A stretch of DNA of 55,023 bases. Source: an uncultured Flavobacteriaceae bacterium (lineage in GTDB: Bacteria > Bacteroidota > Bacteroidia > Flavobacteriales > Flavobacteriaceae). Position 1 is the first letter of the stretch, and every line of letters starts with the position of its first letter. Made by a program: the position numbers and the translations under genes. Shown here piece by piece: positions 31,726 to 41,209 of this stretch. Where the stretch lies: contig CALFUL010000022.1 in assembly GCA_937929935.1 (NCBI GenBank), positions 1 through 55,023 on the forward strand, read 5' to 3'. A model generated the notes under the pieces. The model was not told the origin of the DNA. It searched no databases and saw only the letters and a program-made list of their open reading frames with translations.

Positions 31726-33891
31726 ATGAGAAATTCCTATTTATTATTGATTTTGACTTTTCTGTTTGTAACTGCGGGTCAGGCACAACAAAAAGATGTT
31801 ACTGTTGAAGAAATTTACCAAGGCAAATTCAGAACTGAAGGCCTTGATGCCCTTCGATCTATGAAAAATGGTAAAGAGTATACGGTGCTCAATAGACTTA
31901 GAGGTCGAGGCATCAATAGAATTGATAAATATGATTATCAAACCCTTGAACAAACAGCCACTTTATTTTCTTCGGCTGATTTTGAAGAATTAAATAGTTT
32001 TTCATCATATGAATTCAGTGATGATGAATCTAAAATACTTTTAGCTACTGAGGTAAGCCCAATATTCAGACATTCATTTTTGGCCATTTATTATGTTTAT
32101 GATATTGCTTCTAAGACATTGATAAAAATATCAGACCAAAAAATTCAAGAACCCAAGTTTTCACCAAACAATACTGAGATAGCGTTTGCAAAAGATAATA
32201 ACCTGCATCTTTTTTCTATTGAAACAAATCAAACCAAGCAGATTACCAAAGATGGTCAAAAGAACAAAATAATTAATGGGATTACAGATTGGGTATATGA
32301 AGAAGAATTTGCTTTTGTAAGAGCCTATGAGTGGAACTCAGACGGAACAAAAATTGGCTTTTTGCGTTTTGATGAAACCAATGTTCCTGAATTTTCTATG
32401 GATGTGTACGGAAGTGCTTTATACCAAACCCAAGAGGTTTTTAAATACCCAAAGGCCGGCGAAGAGAACGCCAAAGTTTCATTACATATATACGATGCTA
32501 AAACTTCAGAAATAGACAGAATAGATTTAGGAAACGCTTATTACATTCCGCGAATAAAATGGATGAATAACCCCAAGCATTTAAGTGTTCAAACCATTAA
32601 CAGGCATCAAAACCACTTGACTTTACATGAAGTAGATGCCACGAATAATACAGTTCGTGTATTATTAGAAGAAAAAGACACGGCCTATGTTGATATTACT
32701 GACAACCTCACTTTTTTGGCCGATGATAGTTTTATATGGTCTAGTGAGCAAGATGGTTTTAATCACATATATATGTATAGTGCTGATGGGCCTTTAATGA
32801 ATCAAATAACAAAAGGCGATTGGGAAGTAACAAATTATTACGGTTACGATCAAAATGAAGATCGCATTTATTATCAATCAACTGAAAATGGATCGATCAA
32901 TCGAGGCGTTTATAGCGTTGATAGTAGTGGGGGCGATAAAAAGAAATTAGCCGTTCAGGTAGGTACAAATAATGCAGATTTCAGCGCAGACTTTACCTAT
33001 TTCATCAATACTTTTTCAAGTGCAACAACACCACCAATTTATACCTTGCATACAGCTTTAACAGGTAAAAAGGTTAAAAACATTAAAGACAATTCAGGTC
33101 TTTTGGGGCAGCTTAGTCAATACAAGATTGCCACTAAAGAATTTTCTACTATTAGCGTAAATGGCAATGATTTGAATATGTATATGATAAAGCCAAATGA
33201 TTTTGATGCTTCAAAAAAGTATCCGCTTTTAATGTATCAATACAGTGGCCCTGGATCTCAAAATGTTTCTAATAAATGGAACTCAGCCAATGACTATTGG
33301 CATCAAATGTTAGTTTCGCAAGGATATGTAGTTGCTTGTGTTGATGGTAGAGGTACCGGTTTTAAAGGGCGCGAATTCAAAAAAGTCACCTATTTGAATT
33401 TGGTAAAATTTGAAACTGAAGATCAAATTCAAGCGGCAAAACAATTAAGTGAACTGCCTTATATTGATGAAAACCGCACCGGAATTTGGGGTTGGAGCTA
33501 TGGCGGTCACATGGCTACTAATTGCCTGTTGAAAGGCAATGATGTTTTTGAAACGGCAATTGCCGTTGCACCTGTAACTTCTTGGCGTTTTTATGATACT
33601 ATTTATACAGAGCGTTTTATGAGAACTCCAGCTGAAAACCCTGGGGGTTATGATGACAATTCACCATTCAATTACCCAGAACTTTTAAAAGGCAACTATC
33701 TTTTAGTTCATGGTTCAGGTGATGATAATGTTCATGTTCAACATTCAATGCGAATGATTGAAGCCTTGATACAAGCTGATAAACAATTTGAATGGGCTAT
33801 TTACCCTGATAAAAATCACGGTATTTATGGTGGCAACACACGTATTCACCTGTTCAACAAAATGACTGATTTCATTAAGAATAAATTATAA
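31726..33891 (+). CDS. Dipeptidyl peptidase IV (S9 prolyl oligopeptidase family)
   Basis: The 721-aa exported protein (signal peptide to GQAQ) has the DPPIV N-terminal eight-bladed propeller, with the paired glutamates in WVYEEEF that bind the substrate amino terminus. The C-terminal hydrolase domain has the nucleophile S591 in GWSYGGH, the aspartate in SGDDNVH (residues 666-667) and H698 in DKNHGIY. It would release X-Pro dipeptides in the periplasm. The peptide transporter gene 18 bp downstream fits uptake of the resulting di- and tripeptides. Confidence 0.9.
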   Translation: MRNSYLLLILTFLFVTAGQAQQKDVTVEEIYQGKFRTEGLDALRSMKNGKEYTVLNRLRGRGINRIDKYDYQTLEQTATLFSSADFEELNSFSSYEFSDDESKILLATEVSPIFRHSFLAIYYVYDIASKTLIKISDQKIQEPKFSPNNTEIAFAKDNNLHLFSIETNQTKQITKDGQKNKIINGITDWVYEEEFAFVRAYEWNSDGTKIGFLRFDETNVPEFSMDVYGSALYQTQEVFKYPKAGEENAKVSLHIYDAKTSEIDRIDLGNAYYIPRIKWMNNPKHLSVQTINRHQNHLTLHEVDATNNTVRVLLEEKDTAYVDITDNLTFLADDSFIWSSEQDGFNHIYMYSADGPLMNQITKGDWEVTNYYGYDQNEDRIYYQSTENGSINRGVYSVDSSGGDKKKLAVQVGTNNADFSADFTYFINTFSSATTPPIYTLHTALTGKKVKNIKDNSGLLGQLSQYKIATKEFSTISVNGNDLNMYMIKPNDFDASKKYPLLMYQYSGPGSQNVSNKWNSANDYWHQMLVSQGYVVACVDGRGTGFKGREFKKVTYLNLVKFETEDQIQAAKQLSELPYIDENRTGIWGWSYGGHMATNCLLKGNDVFETAIAVAPVTSWRFYDTIYTERFMRTPAENPGGYDDNSPFNYPELLKGNYLLVHGSGDDNVHVQHSMRMIEALIQADKQFEWAIYPDKNHGIYGGNTRIHLFNKMTDFIKNKL

Positions 33892-33909
33892 TTAAAATTA
33901 AGACCTTCT

Positions 33910-35442
33910 ATGACCGATACCAATAATCTTTCAGACCAAAAACAGATTCTAGGGCACCCTCAGGGATTATTTTACTTGTTCTTTGCCGAATTATGGGAAC
34001 GTTTCAGTTTCTATGGTATGCGGGCTTTGTTGACCTTATACATGGTCGACGTTATTTTTTCTGCTTTAGCAGAAAGGGATTATGCGACAGCTGCGGTTTA
34101 CGCTTCTTACGGATCGCTCGTTTATGCATCAACTGTAATTGGAGGTAAACTTTCAGACCAGATTTTAGGCATGAGAAATTCTATTTTTTTAGGAGGAATC
34201 TTAATGGCGATTGGTCACTTTGTTTTAGCAATCGAAAATGATATGGCTTTTTTCTTGGCCTTGTCTCTGATAATTGTTGGCAACGGGTTTTTTAAGCCTA
34301 ACATTTCAACTTTTGTCGGAACATTATATGAGAAGGGTGACCCAAAGAAAGATTCAGGATTTACCATTTTTTATATGGGAATCAATATTGGTGGCTGGGT
34401 TGCCCCACTATTATGTGGTTGGTTAGCCGCTGAATACGGTTGGCATTATGGTTTTGGTCTTGCAGGTATTGGAATGTTAACAGGATTGATTGTTTTTTGG
34501 AAAGGGATTCAAAAGAATGTGTTTGGTAATAGAGGACTTCCGCCTACAGAGGAGGTAATGAATAAAAAAGTGTTGGGAATCAAACAAGGCGTATTGATAC
34601 CTATATTGGCAGTACTTTCAGCACCGTTAATTGCAATTTTATTGTCATCTTATAAATCTATTGCTACTGATGGGTTTTTTGCTGACCAAAATATTGTCAA
34701 TATAATTTTCAAAGGTATAGGCGTCGCCGTTCTAGTTTATCTAGCTTATGAAATGTATAAAGCTACTTTAGATGAACGTAAAAAGCTTTTTGTAGCCGTA
34801 CTAATTACTTTTTTCATGACTATCTTTTGGGGTTTTCATGAGCTTTCAGGTAGTGTTATTACCTTATTTGCAGCTAGAAATGTTGACTTAGATGGCATTA
34901 TGAGTGCAGCTCAAACGAACTCTTTGAACTCTATGTGGATAATAATATTAGCCATTCCAATTTCAATGATGTGGACCTGGTTAAGTAAGAGAAATAAAAA
35001 TCCTAGAACACCATATAAATTTGGTTTAGGCCTGCTATTCGCTGGTATAAGTTTTTATGTTCTTGCAATAAGCGGAGCGAGTGCAAGTGAAAATGGTTTA
35101 GTGCCTTTTGCGTATTTATTACTCATGTATTTTTTACTTTCAGTAGGCGAGCTTTTTATGTCTCCTGTTGGTCTTTCAAAGATTACTGATCTTTCTCCAA
35201 AGCGTATTGTTGCCTTTATGATGGGCGTTTGGTTTTTATCATCTGCTTTTGCTTTTCAAATTGTCGGGTTTATCGGTAAGCAATTGGCTATAGAAAGTAC
35301 AGATAAAAATATTGGAGGCATGGATACCTTAACAGTATATACTGATGGCTTTATGCTAATCGCTAAATATTCTCTGATTGCTGGTATAGTTGTTCTTCTT
35401 GCCTCGCCATTCATTAAAAAATTAATGGGCAAGATTCACTAA
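33910..35442 (+). CDS. POT-family proton:peptide symporter
   Basis: The 510-aa polytopic protein contains the POT signatures: FAELWERFSFYGMRALL (the ExxER motif), FTIFYMGINIGGWVAPL (PTR2 signature 2 region), and SVGELFMSPVGLSKITDLSP. It imports di- and tripeptides with protons. The gene follows the DPPIV gene by 18 bp, a functional pairing for dipeptide release and uptake. It converges on comEC with a 2-bp gap; its terminator hairpin lies inside the 3' end of comEC. Confidence 0.9.
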   Translation: MTDTNNLSDQKQILGHPQGLFYLFFAELWERFSFYGMRALLTLYMVDVIFSALAERDYATAAVYASYGSLVYASTVIGGKLSDQILGMRNSIFLGGILMAIGHFVLAIENDMAFFLALSLIIVGNGFFKPNISTFVGTLYEKGDPKKDSGFTIFYMGINIGGWVAPLLCGWLAAEYGWHYGFGLAGIGMLTGLIVFWKGIQKNVFGNRGLPPTEEVMNKKVLGIKQGVLIPILAVLSAPLIAILLSSYKSIATDGFFADQNIVNIIFKGIGVAVLVYLAYEMYKATLDERKKLFVAVLITFFMTIFWGFHELSGSVITLFAARNVDLDGIMSAAQTNSLNSMWIIILAIPISMMWTWLSKRNKNPRTPYKFGLGLLFAGISFYVLAISGASASENGLVPFAYLLLMYFLLSVGELFMSPVGLSKITDLSPKRIVAFMMGVWFLSSAFAFQIVGFIGKQLAIESTDKNIGGMDTLTVYTDGFMLIAKYSLIAGIVVLLASPFIKKLMGKIH

Positions 35443-35444
35443 TC

Positions 35445-37463
35445 TCATTCTTCAAAATAATACGCTCCCTTTTCGCCTGTATAGTGAAAAGGGAGTTTTT
35501 TTTGCAAACAACTTTTTTGCCAGCGTTCAATATAGTTTTTGAAATTACTACCATCAGCTATTATTTTCTTCGGATGCAAAGAATCAAGCACACGATCTAA
35601 GTTTAGTTTGGGCGATTGCGTAAGAATTAAAAAGTCGATATTTTGCTCTTTAGGAAGTATACCTGAACGATCAATAATAAAGATTTTTTTATCGCCCCAA
35701 GTATAACTATTCTGCAAACTATCAAACCCTATTTCTTTGATTCTTTCAGCAACTTGATAGTTAGCTACCAAGCGTTTTGTAGTCTTTTCATTGGTGGCAA
35801 TTACCCTTAGTTGTTCTCCTTTTTTCTCAAGTAAAATGGTGTTCTTTATTTGATGGATCACTGTTAACGACTTTTTTTGATTCGAATTAAGTGTGCTACC
35901 CATGGTATATAACTGTAAAATCAAAACAGAAGATAAAAAGAAAATAACGCGCTTAAATTTAAGTTCAACTATTACTATCAAAAAACTGATAATAACCGCA
36001 TAACTAAGTAGCAACTGAACTGAATCAAAAGCGATGTTTTTAAAAAGAAAAGCTTCTTGTTGTGCGACCCAAGCAATACTAGTATTCATCAATTGAATCA
36101 GTTTCGCATAGGCGATAATCAAAAACTCTGGTAAAGCGTTTAGCATAGCTAAACAAATCACTAAAATTCCGCCGCCAAGCAGCACCCCTAAAAACGGAAC
36201 TATGACAAGATTTGAGATAAAAAATAATCCCGGAAACTGATGAAAATAAAAGAGACTAATAGGTAAAACGCCCAATTGTGCAGCGACACTTACTGAAAAT
36301 AGTTGCCAAATTTTTCGAATAATGAGTTGTTTTGGTAACCATAATTTTTGCAACATTGGGTAGATCCAAACTATGGCAATAACGGCTGCATAACTCATTT
36401 GAAATCCGGCTTGAAAGAGAAGCATGGGGTTAATCAATAGCAATATAAAAAACATTGAAAGTGCTAGAATATTAAACGTATTACTTGGGCGGTTTAGATA
36501 AAGAGCATACGCCACAAATGAAAACATGGTTACCGCACGAACAACTGATGAAGAAAATCCTGCTAAAAGTGCAAAGCCCCAAAGAATTAAAACAATAAGA
36601 GCCAGTTTTAGTTCTTTGCCTTTTGGTAAAAACTCAAGGGGTCTAAGTAAAAATTGAAGTACTATGAGTATAATGCCAATATGAAGTCCTGATACAGCAA
36701 GAATATGCACAGCGCCAGCATTTTTATAATTGTTGTACGTGTCTTCTGAAATATCATTTCGTTGCCCAAGAAGTAAGGCTTGAACAATAGGTAATTCTTC
36801 TTTCGGAAAATTTGCTTCCCGTAGTTTTGAAATGATTTTGGTTCTCAATGATGAAGCAATGCCATAGACCGTAGGAGAATGGAATTTTGAAAGCGAATAA
36901 CTGTTTTTATTGATACGGAGTTGATGGTAAATACCTTGTCCTTCCATATAACTTTTAAAGTCAAATTGATGCGGATTTAAAGGGGCTTTTAATTCATTTA
37001 ATTGGCCATGAGCATTCAATGCATAATCTACCTTGAACAAGGTGTGTAAAGAATCATTAGGAATGCTCAATAAAATTTTACCCGAAGTGGTTTTGCCATT
37101 TAGTTTTTGAACGCTTGCAATATATTGATGCGCATAGGAGGTTGATTTTAGTACCTCTTGAATTTTAAAAGTATAGCTGTTGCGTTTTTGGTTTTCAAAG
37201 TGTGAATAATGGTTTTTCCAATTTTTAGGTTGCCACAGACTGACGGCTAAAATGCCAATACAAACTGTAGTTAATACGGCACAACTACCAAAATAAACTG
37301 ACGTTCTAGAAGTACGCTTATAAAACAAAAGGGCAAGTATGAGTAGTGCTAAAACAGTTAAAAGTGAAGCGTAAAGAATAGATAAATTAAAGTATTTTCC
37401 TGTTAAAATTCCAAGAATTATAAAAAGGGTCAGTTTAATGGGTATGAACTTGAGCAAGTTCAT
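35445..37463 (-). CDS. ComEC/Rec2 family DNA-uptake channel protein
   Basis: A 672-aa membrane protein with the ComEC DUF4131 N-terminal domain, the competence core motif AGAVHILAVSGLHIGIILIV, and about ten helices. A C-terminal region (KKSLTVIHQIKNTILLEKKG onward) is short and lacks the metallo-beta-lactamase motif HxHxDH of full-length ComEC. It could carry DNA across the inner membrane in natural transformation. No other competence gene is nearby. Confidence 0.82.
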   Translation of the reverse strand: MNLLKFIPIKLTLFIILGILTGKYFNLSILYASLLTVLALLILALLFYKRTSRTSVYFGSCAVLTTVCIGILAVSLWQPKNWKNHYSHFENQKRNSYTFKIQEVLKSTSYAHQYIASVQKLNGKTTSGKILLSIPNDSLHTLFKVDYALNAHGQLNELKAPLNPHQFDFKSYMEGQGIYHQLRINKNSYSLSKFHSPTVYGIASSLRTKIISKLREANFPKEELPIVQALLLGQRNDISEDTYNNYKNAGAVHILAVSGLHIGIILIVLQFLLRPLEFLPKGKELKLALIVLILWGFALLAGFSSSVVRAVTMFSFVAYALYLNRPSNTFNILALSMFFILLLINPMLLFQAGFQMSYAAVIAIVWIYPMLQKLWLPKQLIIRKIWQLFSVSVAAQLGVLPISLFYFHQFPGLFFISNLVIVPFLGVLLGGGILVICLAMLNALPEFLIIAYAKLIQLMNTSIAWVAQQEAFLFKNIAFDSVQLLLSYAVIISFLIVIVELKFKRVIFFLSSVLILQLYTMGSTLNSNQKKSLTVIHQIKNTILLEKKGEQLRVIATNEKTTKRLVANYQVAERIKEIGFDSLQNSYTWGDKKIFIIDRSGILPKEQNIDFLILTQSPKLNLDRVLDSLHPKKIIADGSNFKNYIERWQKSCLQKKLPFHYTGEKGAYYFEE
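35465..35503 (+). terminator. Terminator of the POT transporter inside comEC 3' end
   Basis: CTCCCTTTTC (35465-35474) pairs with GAAAAGGGAG (35486-35495) over 10 bp, followed by eight T. It lies within the last codons of comEC, which is on the opposite strand. Confidence 0.8.
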
Positions 37464-37464
37464 A

Positions 37465-38100
37465 TTAAAGTACTCTAGTTGCTTTTACAAAAGCTGAATT
37501 CCAATATCCTTCACGTAATGAAGAAACAATAACACCTCTAGAAGATGAAGCGTGTATAAATTTTATTTCATCGCCTTCAATGGCAACCACCATACCCACA
37601 TGATTTATTTTACGACCACGCTTGGTTTTAAAAAAAATAAGATCTCCTTTTTCAACATTCTTCAGTTTTACCTTACGGCCTTTTTCAGCCATATCAAGAG
37701 AAACTCTAGGTAATTGAACATTGTGCTCAGAAAATGACACATAAAGTAGGCCAGAGCAATCCATGCCTTTTTTAGTAGTTCCTCCCCATTTGTAACGTGT
37801 GCCAGAAAAGGTAAGTGCGGTATTGATAATTTTATCAGCCTTAGTTACCGCATAATTCGTTGTTTTTCTTTTTTTAACCCTGGTTTCAGTTGATGTTGTT
37901 TCAGGATCTGAAGCGGCAACACTCACTTTACGCCTTCTTCTTTTGCGCTCACGTGGTTCAGTACTGGTCTTTTCTTCTGAAGCTTTAACACTGACTTTTC
38001 GAGTAGCTTCAAAATCTTTATTTGAACTATAGGTAGTCTTCTTTTTAACGCCACAACTGGCTATTAATAAAAGTGATAGAAGTAAGACTAATTTTTGCAT
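37465..38100 (-). CDS. NlpC/P60 family C40 peptidase, lipoprotein
   Basis: I start at the ATG at 38100 (MQKLVLLLSLLLIASC), whose lipobox IASC fits a lipoprotein; eight extra upstream codons are possible but unlikely. The 211-aa protein has a basic, Thr/Ser-rich linker with repeated RKVSVxAS motifs (three copies) and then the NlpC/P60 domain: WGGTTKKGMDCSGLLYVSF with catalytic C115, the histidine in KINHVGMVVA, and IKFIHASSSRG. It would cut peptidoglycan stem peptides. It starts upstream of comEC with a 1-bp gap. Confidence 0.85.
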   Translation of the reverse strand: MQKLVLLLSLLLIASCGVKKKTTYSSNKDFEATRKVSVKASEEKTSTEPRERKRRRRKVSVAASDPETTSTETRVKKRKTTNYAVTKADKIINTALTFSGTRYKWGGTTKKGMDCSGLLYVSFSEHNVQLPRVSLDMAEKGRKVKLKNVEKGDLIFFKTKRGRKINHVGMVVAIEGDEIKFIHASSSRGVIVSSLREGYWNSAFVKATRVL

Positions 38101-38279
38101 GGCTTGATAGCAATTGGGTTGCATCCTTGGTACTCAAAATTAGTTAAATATTTTAAAAGTATTGATTTCGGGTTAAAAACTAATAAATCACTATAAAATT
38201 TTTCTTATCTTTTTTGTGGATTTATTTCGCTCCCCTTTTATCCATTTTAATCATCAACAACTAATTTTTTAGAAGCCTT

Positions 38280-39563
38280 ATGGAATATTATCGTATTAAA
38301 TATTTTAAAGATAAATCTACAACAGATCGCTGTGTTAAATTATTAAAAGACTTAAGGAGCGGACTCGATCGACAAATACCAAAGCGACGATTGAATGAAT
38401 CACTCATTTTTGGAACTTGGAATATTCGTGAGTTTGATGGTAACAACAAAAAATTTGGACCAAGAAAAGAGGATGATTTTTTCTATATCGCCGAAATAAT
38501 CTCACGTTTTGATTTATTAGCACTACAAGAAATCAATGATGATTTGAAACCACTTAAAAAAGTAGTCGACATTTTAGGAGACCACTATAAATATATTGTT
38601 ACTGATGTTGCGGCTTGGAAAGCTGGGGGTAATAAAGAACGATTAGGTTTTATTTATGATACCCGAACCGTTAATTTTAATGGGCTTGCTGGTGAACTTG
38701 TATTACCCCAAGATATGCTTATTAGAAATAATGATGGTCTGGTTGAACGGCAGTTTGCGCGAACACCATTTAAATGTTCATTTCAGGCTGGTTGGTTTAA
38801 GTTTAAGGTTACCACTGTACATATTTATTATGGTAAAGAGAGTGAGACAAGTAATCAATTTAAAAGAAGGGTTGATGAAATTGATAAGGTAGCCAAATTG
38901 ATAAGTAAAAATGCCGAGAAGGAAGGTAAGCGGAATGGAAATCAAAAATGGCATAACCCGTATAATTATTTTATTGTTGGCGATTTCAACATTGTTGATG
39001 AAAATAATGAAACCTATGACGCATTGGCTAAATATGGTTTTAACACAATTAAAAATCGCAAAGGTTCGAATAAAGATAGAACTAAGTTCTATGACCAAAT
39101 TTCATACTATAAAACTTCAGATTTATGTTTTGATTTAAAAGACTCTACTAAATCGACCAAAAGGGATCAAAATAATTGGGATCGAACGTTCAATTTTTTC
39201 AATTATATCTATACTGATGAACAGTTTAAATATTTTGAAAAAGATATCTTGGCCTACACAAAAAAGAACAAGGCGAGTTTTAAAAATGAAAACGAAAAGC
39301 TCAATGAGAAAATTAATGAAATTAAAACTAAACTTGCTGTAGCTGATTTAAGCGCATCAAAAGCAAAAAAATTAAAAGGGCAATTAGAAAATGCCAAAAA
39401 GAAAATGCGGTATAATGAAGATTTAATTGCAGGAAAAAAGAAAGCACTTAAAATATTTTATAATAAATCACCTTGGTGCACTTTTCAGGTTAGTGATCAT
39501 TTACCGCTTTGGGTTGAAATAGATATTGACAAAAGCGCAGAGTACCTCGACACTTCATTTTAA
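38280..39563 (+). CDS. Endonuclease/exonuclease/phosphatase (EEP) family protein
   Basis: The 427-aa protein without a signal peptide has the EEP motifs LIFGTWNIREFD, LLALQEIND, NKERLGFIYDTRTV, FIVGDFNIVDENN and FQVSDHLPLWVEI, covering the metal and catalytic residues. A lysine-rich coiled-coil insertion (about residues 325-395) interrupts the domain before the last motif. The family includes DNases, phosphodiesterases and sphingomyelinases; the substrate cannot be named. The stop codon is followed directly by a metallopeptidase gene fragment. Confidence 0.75.
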   Translation: MEYYRIKYFKDKSTTDRCVKLLKDLRSGLDRQIPKRRLNESLIFGTWNIREFDGNNKKFGPRKEDDFFYIAEIISRFDLLALQEINDDLKPLKKVVDILGDHYKYIVTDVAAWKAGGNKERLGFIYDTRTVNFNGLAGELVLPQDMLIRNNDGLVERQFARTPFKCSFQAGWFKFKVTTVHIYYGKESETSNQFKRRVDEIDKVAKLISKNAEKEGKRNGNQKWHNPYNYFIVGDFNIVDENNETYDALAKYGFNTIKNRKGSNKDRTKFYDQISYYKTSDLCFDLKDSTKSTKRDQNNWDRTFNFFNYIYTDEQFKYFEKDILAYTKKNKASFKNENEKLNEKINEIKTKLAVADLSASKAKKLKGQLENAKKKMRYNEDLIAGKKKALKIFYNKSPWCTFQVSDHLPLWVEIDIDKSAEYLDTSF

Positions 39564-39565
39564 AA

Positions 39566-39781
39566 ATTGCTATTGAAAATAGTCCATCAGGATTAACTTT
39601 TTCAGAGAGTGTTTTGTTTTATATTGTTATTAGCTTACTTCATGAAGCGTTTCATTACGGGGAGTTTAATTACAATGAAGATTATTATGACATAGTAGAA
39701 GAAGGTTAATTGTTCGAGGAAGACCTATATGGGCAAACGGTATGGAGAGAGAATGCGGAATTTATTCTAAATAATAATTAA
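39566..39781 (+). pseudogene. Fragment of HExxH toxin-like metallopeptidase gene
   Basis: Translated in frame, this segment reads IENSPSGLTFSESVLFYIVI then LLHEAFHYGEFNYNEDYY, which closely matches residues of the protein at 40314-40625. It is interrupted by TAA at 39707 and continues in the same frame to a TAA at 39779. There is no start of its own: homology begins just beyond the EEP stop codon, as if the upstream part was lost. A lipoprotein gene follows directly. Confidence 0.75.
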
Positions 39782-40222
39782 ATGAGATTTTTAATATTAA
39801 TTTGCTGTTTTATTCATTTTAGTTGTTTTGAAAAAAAGGGTATTAATGATACTATTGATATAACAAATACGGCAAATCAAAATCTAAATGAATGTGATAT
39901 TGAACAAAAAGCAGTAACAAAGCTTTTATTTGGCGACCAATACCTTGACACTAAAACAAAAGTTTTAGTAAGTGGCTCAAGATGCAAAAAGATTATTAGT
40001 AATTTTCTAATCAACGAAAATAAGATAAATATAGAATTTACTGATAATATGGTTAATCCTGAAAAATCAGTGGTTATTCTTAATTCTGAAATTACAAACA
40101 AAAAAGTAAACCTAACTCTATCACTTAACCATCCAAATAATATCCTTGAGGGAGAATTCATTTTGCAGAATGATTCTCTTAAATTGATTTTCAAAGAAAA
40201 CTACTTTATAAAAAAGAAATGA
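39782..40222 (+). CDS. Small lipoprotein, possible immunity protein
   Basis: The 146-aa protein has a lipobox (FIHFSC) and no family I recognise. It begins one base after the end of the metallopeptidase fragment, just as the lipoprotein at 40631 follows the second metallopeptidase copy. Polymorphic-toxin cassettes commonly pair a toxin domain with a downstream immunity gene, so an immunity role is a reasonable guess. Two cysteines (in NECDIEQ and GSRCKK) may form a disulfide. Confidence 0.5.
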   Translation: MRFLILICCFIHFSCFEKKGINDTIDITNTANQNLNECDIEQKAVTKLLFGDQYLDTKTKVLVSGSRCKKIISNFLINENKINIEFTDNMVNPEKSVVILNSEITNKKVNLTLSLNHPNNILEGEFILQNDSLKLIFKENYFIKKK

Positions 40223-40313
40223 TTTTATATAGAATTGCAGGACTCATAAAAGTGGTTACAAATTATTTAAAGAATGAACTATTTCTTTTAAACAATATCT
40301 CCCTGAAATTGTT

Positions 40314-40625
40314 GTGAAAGAATTAGGAGTTAAAAAAGGTAAGTTTGTTGATGGGCGATTTGATAGAAATTACCCAAACATAGTCAATATCGACGTAGAT
40401 TTAGTAGATGCTCTTGAAAATAGTCCATCAGGATCAACTTTCTCCGAGAGTGTTTTGTTTTATATTGGTGTTACCTTACTTCATGAAGCGGTTCACTACG
40501 GTGACTTTAATTATAATGAAGATTATTATAATATTGAGGAAGAAGGTTATTTGTTCGAAGAGGCAGCATATGGTGGAATGGTTAATATTGACAATGAAGG
40601 AAACATAACAATCACAAAAAAATAA
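40314..40625 (+). CDS. Toxin-like HExxH metallopeptidase domain, N-terminally truncated
   Basis: A 103-aa frame with a GTG start at 40314; the frame is open back only to a stop at 40275, giving a few more codons (YLPEIVVKELG) without an ATG. The zinc motif LLHEAVHYGDF is intact, with a downstream acidic cluster EEEGYLFEEAAYGG as a possible third ligand. The size and absence of a leader suggest the C-terminal toxin tip of a larger polymorphic toxin whose delivery part is not in the window. Whether it is translated alone is unknown. A lipoprotein gene follows after 5 bp. Confidence 0.55.
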   Translation: MKELGVKKGKFVDGRFDRNYPNIVNIDVDLVDALENSPSGSTFSESVLFYIGVTLLHEAVHYGDFNYNEDYYNIEEEGYLFEEAAYGGMVNIDNEGNITITKK

Positions 40626-40630
40626 ATTAG

Positions 40631-41146
40631 ATGCGATTTGGAGTATTGATTCTATTGGTTTTATTTCTTTCTTGCGTTGAAAAGGATGAAAAGGCAGCTA
40701 AGGTAAAAAAGTCAGAAAAAAAAAGTGTTGATGATTTTTCGAATAACACTAATTTTTACGATTTGATTTATTTGGATATTTTGGAAAGACAAGAACCACG
40801 TGCCTTTGTAACAAATTTAGATTCTTTAGATATTCTTGATACGGAGTGGAGTTACGTAAAGAATGCAATCTTAGAATTGAAATGCAAAGAATGGAAAAAT
40901 GAGATTGTTAATAAAGAAATTAAACTTAGTGATTCTTTGGTAAGAAAATATAACTTAACTAGTAGTCGCCAGCAATCTAAACATTCTTTATCATATCCTA
41001 TTCAGTTTTGTAAAGATAGCGTTGTGGTTTTTTTAAACACGTTATATGAGCCAAAGGGAGGCAAACTATTTTCGATAATTTTTGAGAAGAACAAAAATGA
41101 TAATTGGACCTTAAAGGAAACAAGGCATGGGATAAGTTTTAGGTAA
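40631..41146 (+). CDS. Lipoprotein, possible immunity protein
   Basis: The 171-aa protein has a lipobox (VLFLSC), a lysine-rich linker and a globular part that I cannot assign. It starts 5 bp after the metallopeptidase gene. It shares only the MRF start and lipoprotein signal with the 146-aa lipoprotein at 39782, so the two are not obvious paralogues. The repeated order metallopeptidase then lipoprotein is the basis for suggesting immunity. Confidence 0.5.
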   Translation: MRFGVLILLVLFLSCVEKDEKAAKVKKSEKKSVDDFSNNTNFYDLIYLDILERQEPRAFVTNLDSLDILDTEWSYVKNAILELKCKEWKNEIVNKEIKLSDSLVRKYNLTSSRQQSKHSLSYPIQFCKDSVVVFLNTLYEPKGGKLFSIIFEKNKNDNWTLKETRHGISFR

Positions 41147-41209
41147 AATACTCAATCTATATTTTATATTTACAATGCTTTTTCATCATTGATATAGTTG
41201 AATTAGAAA

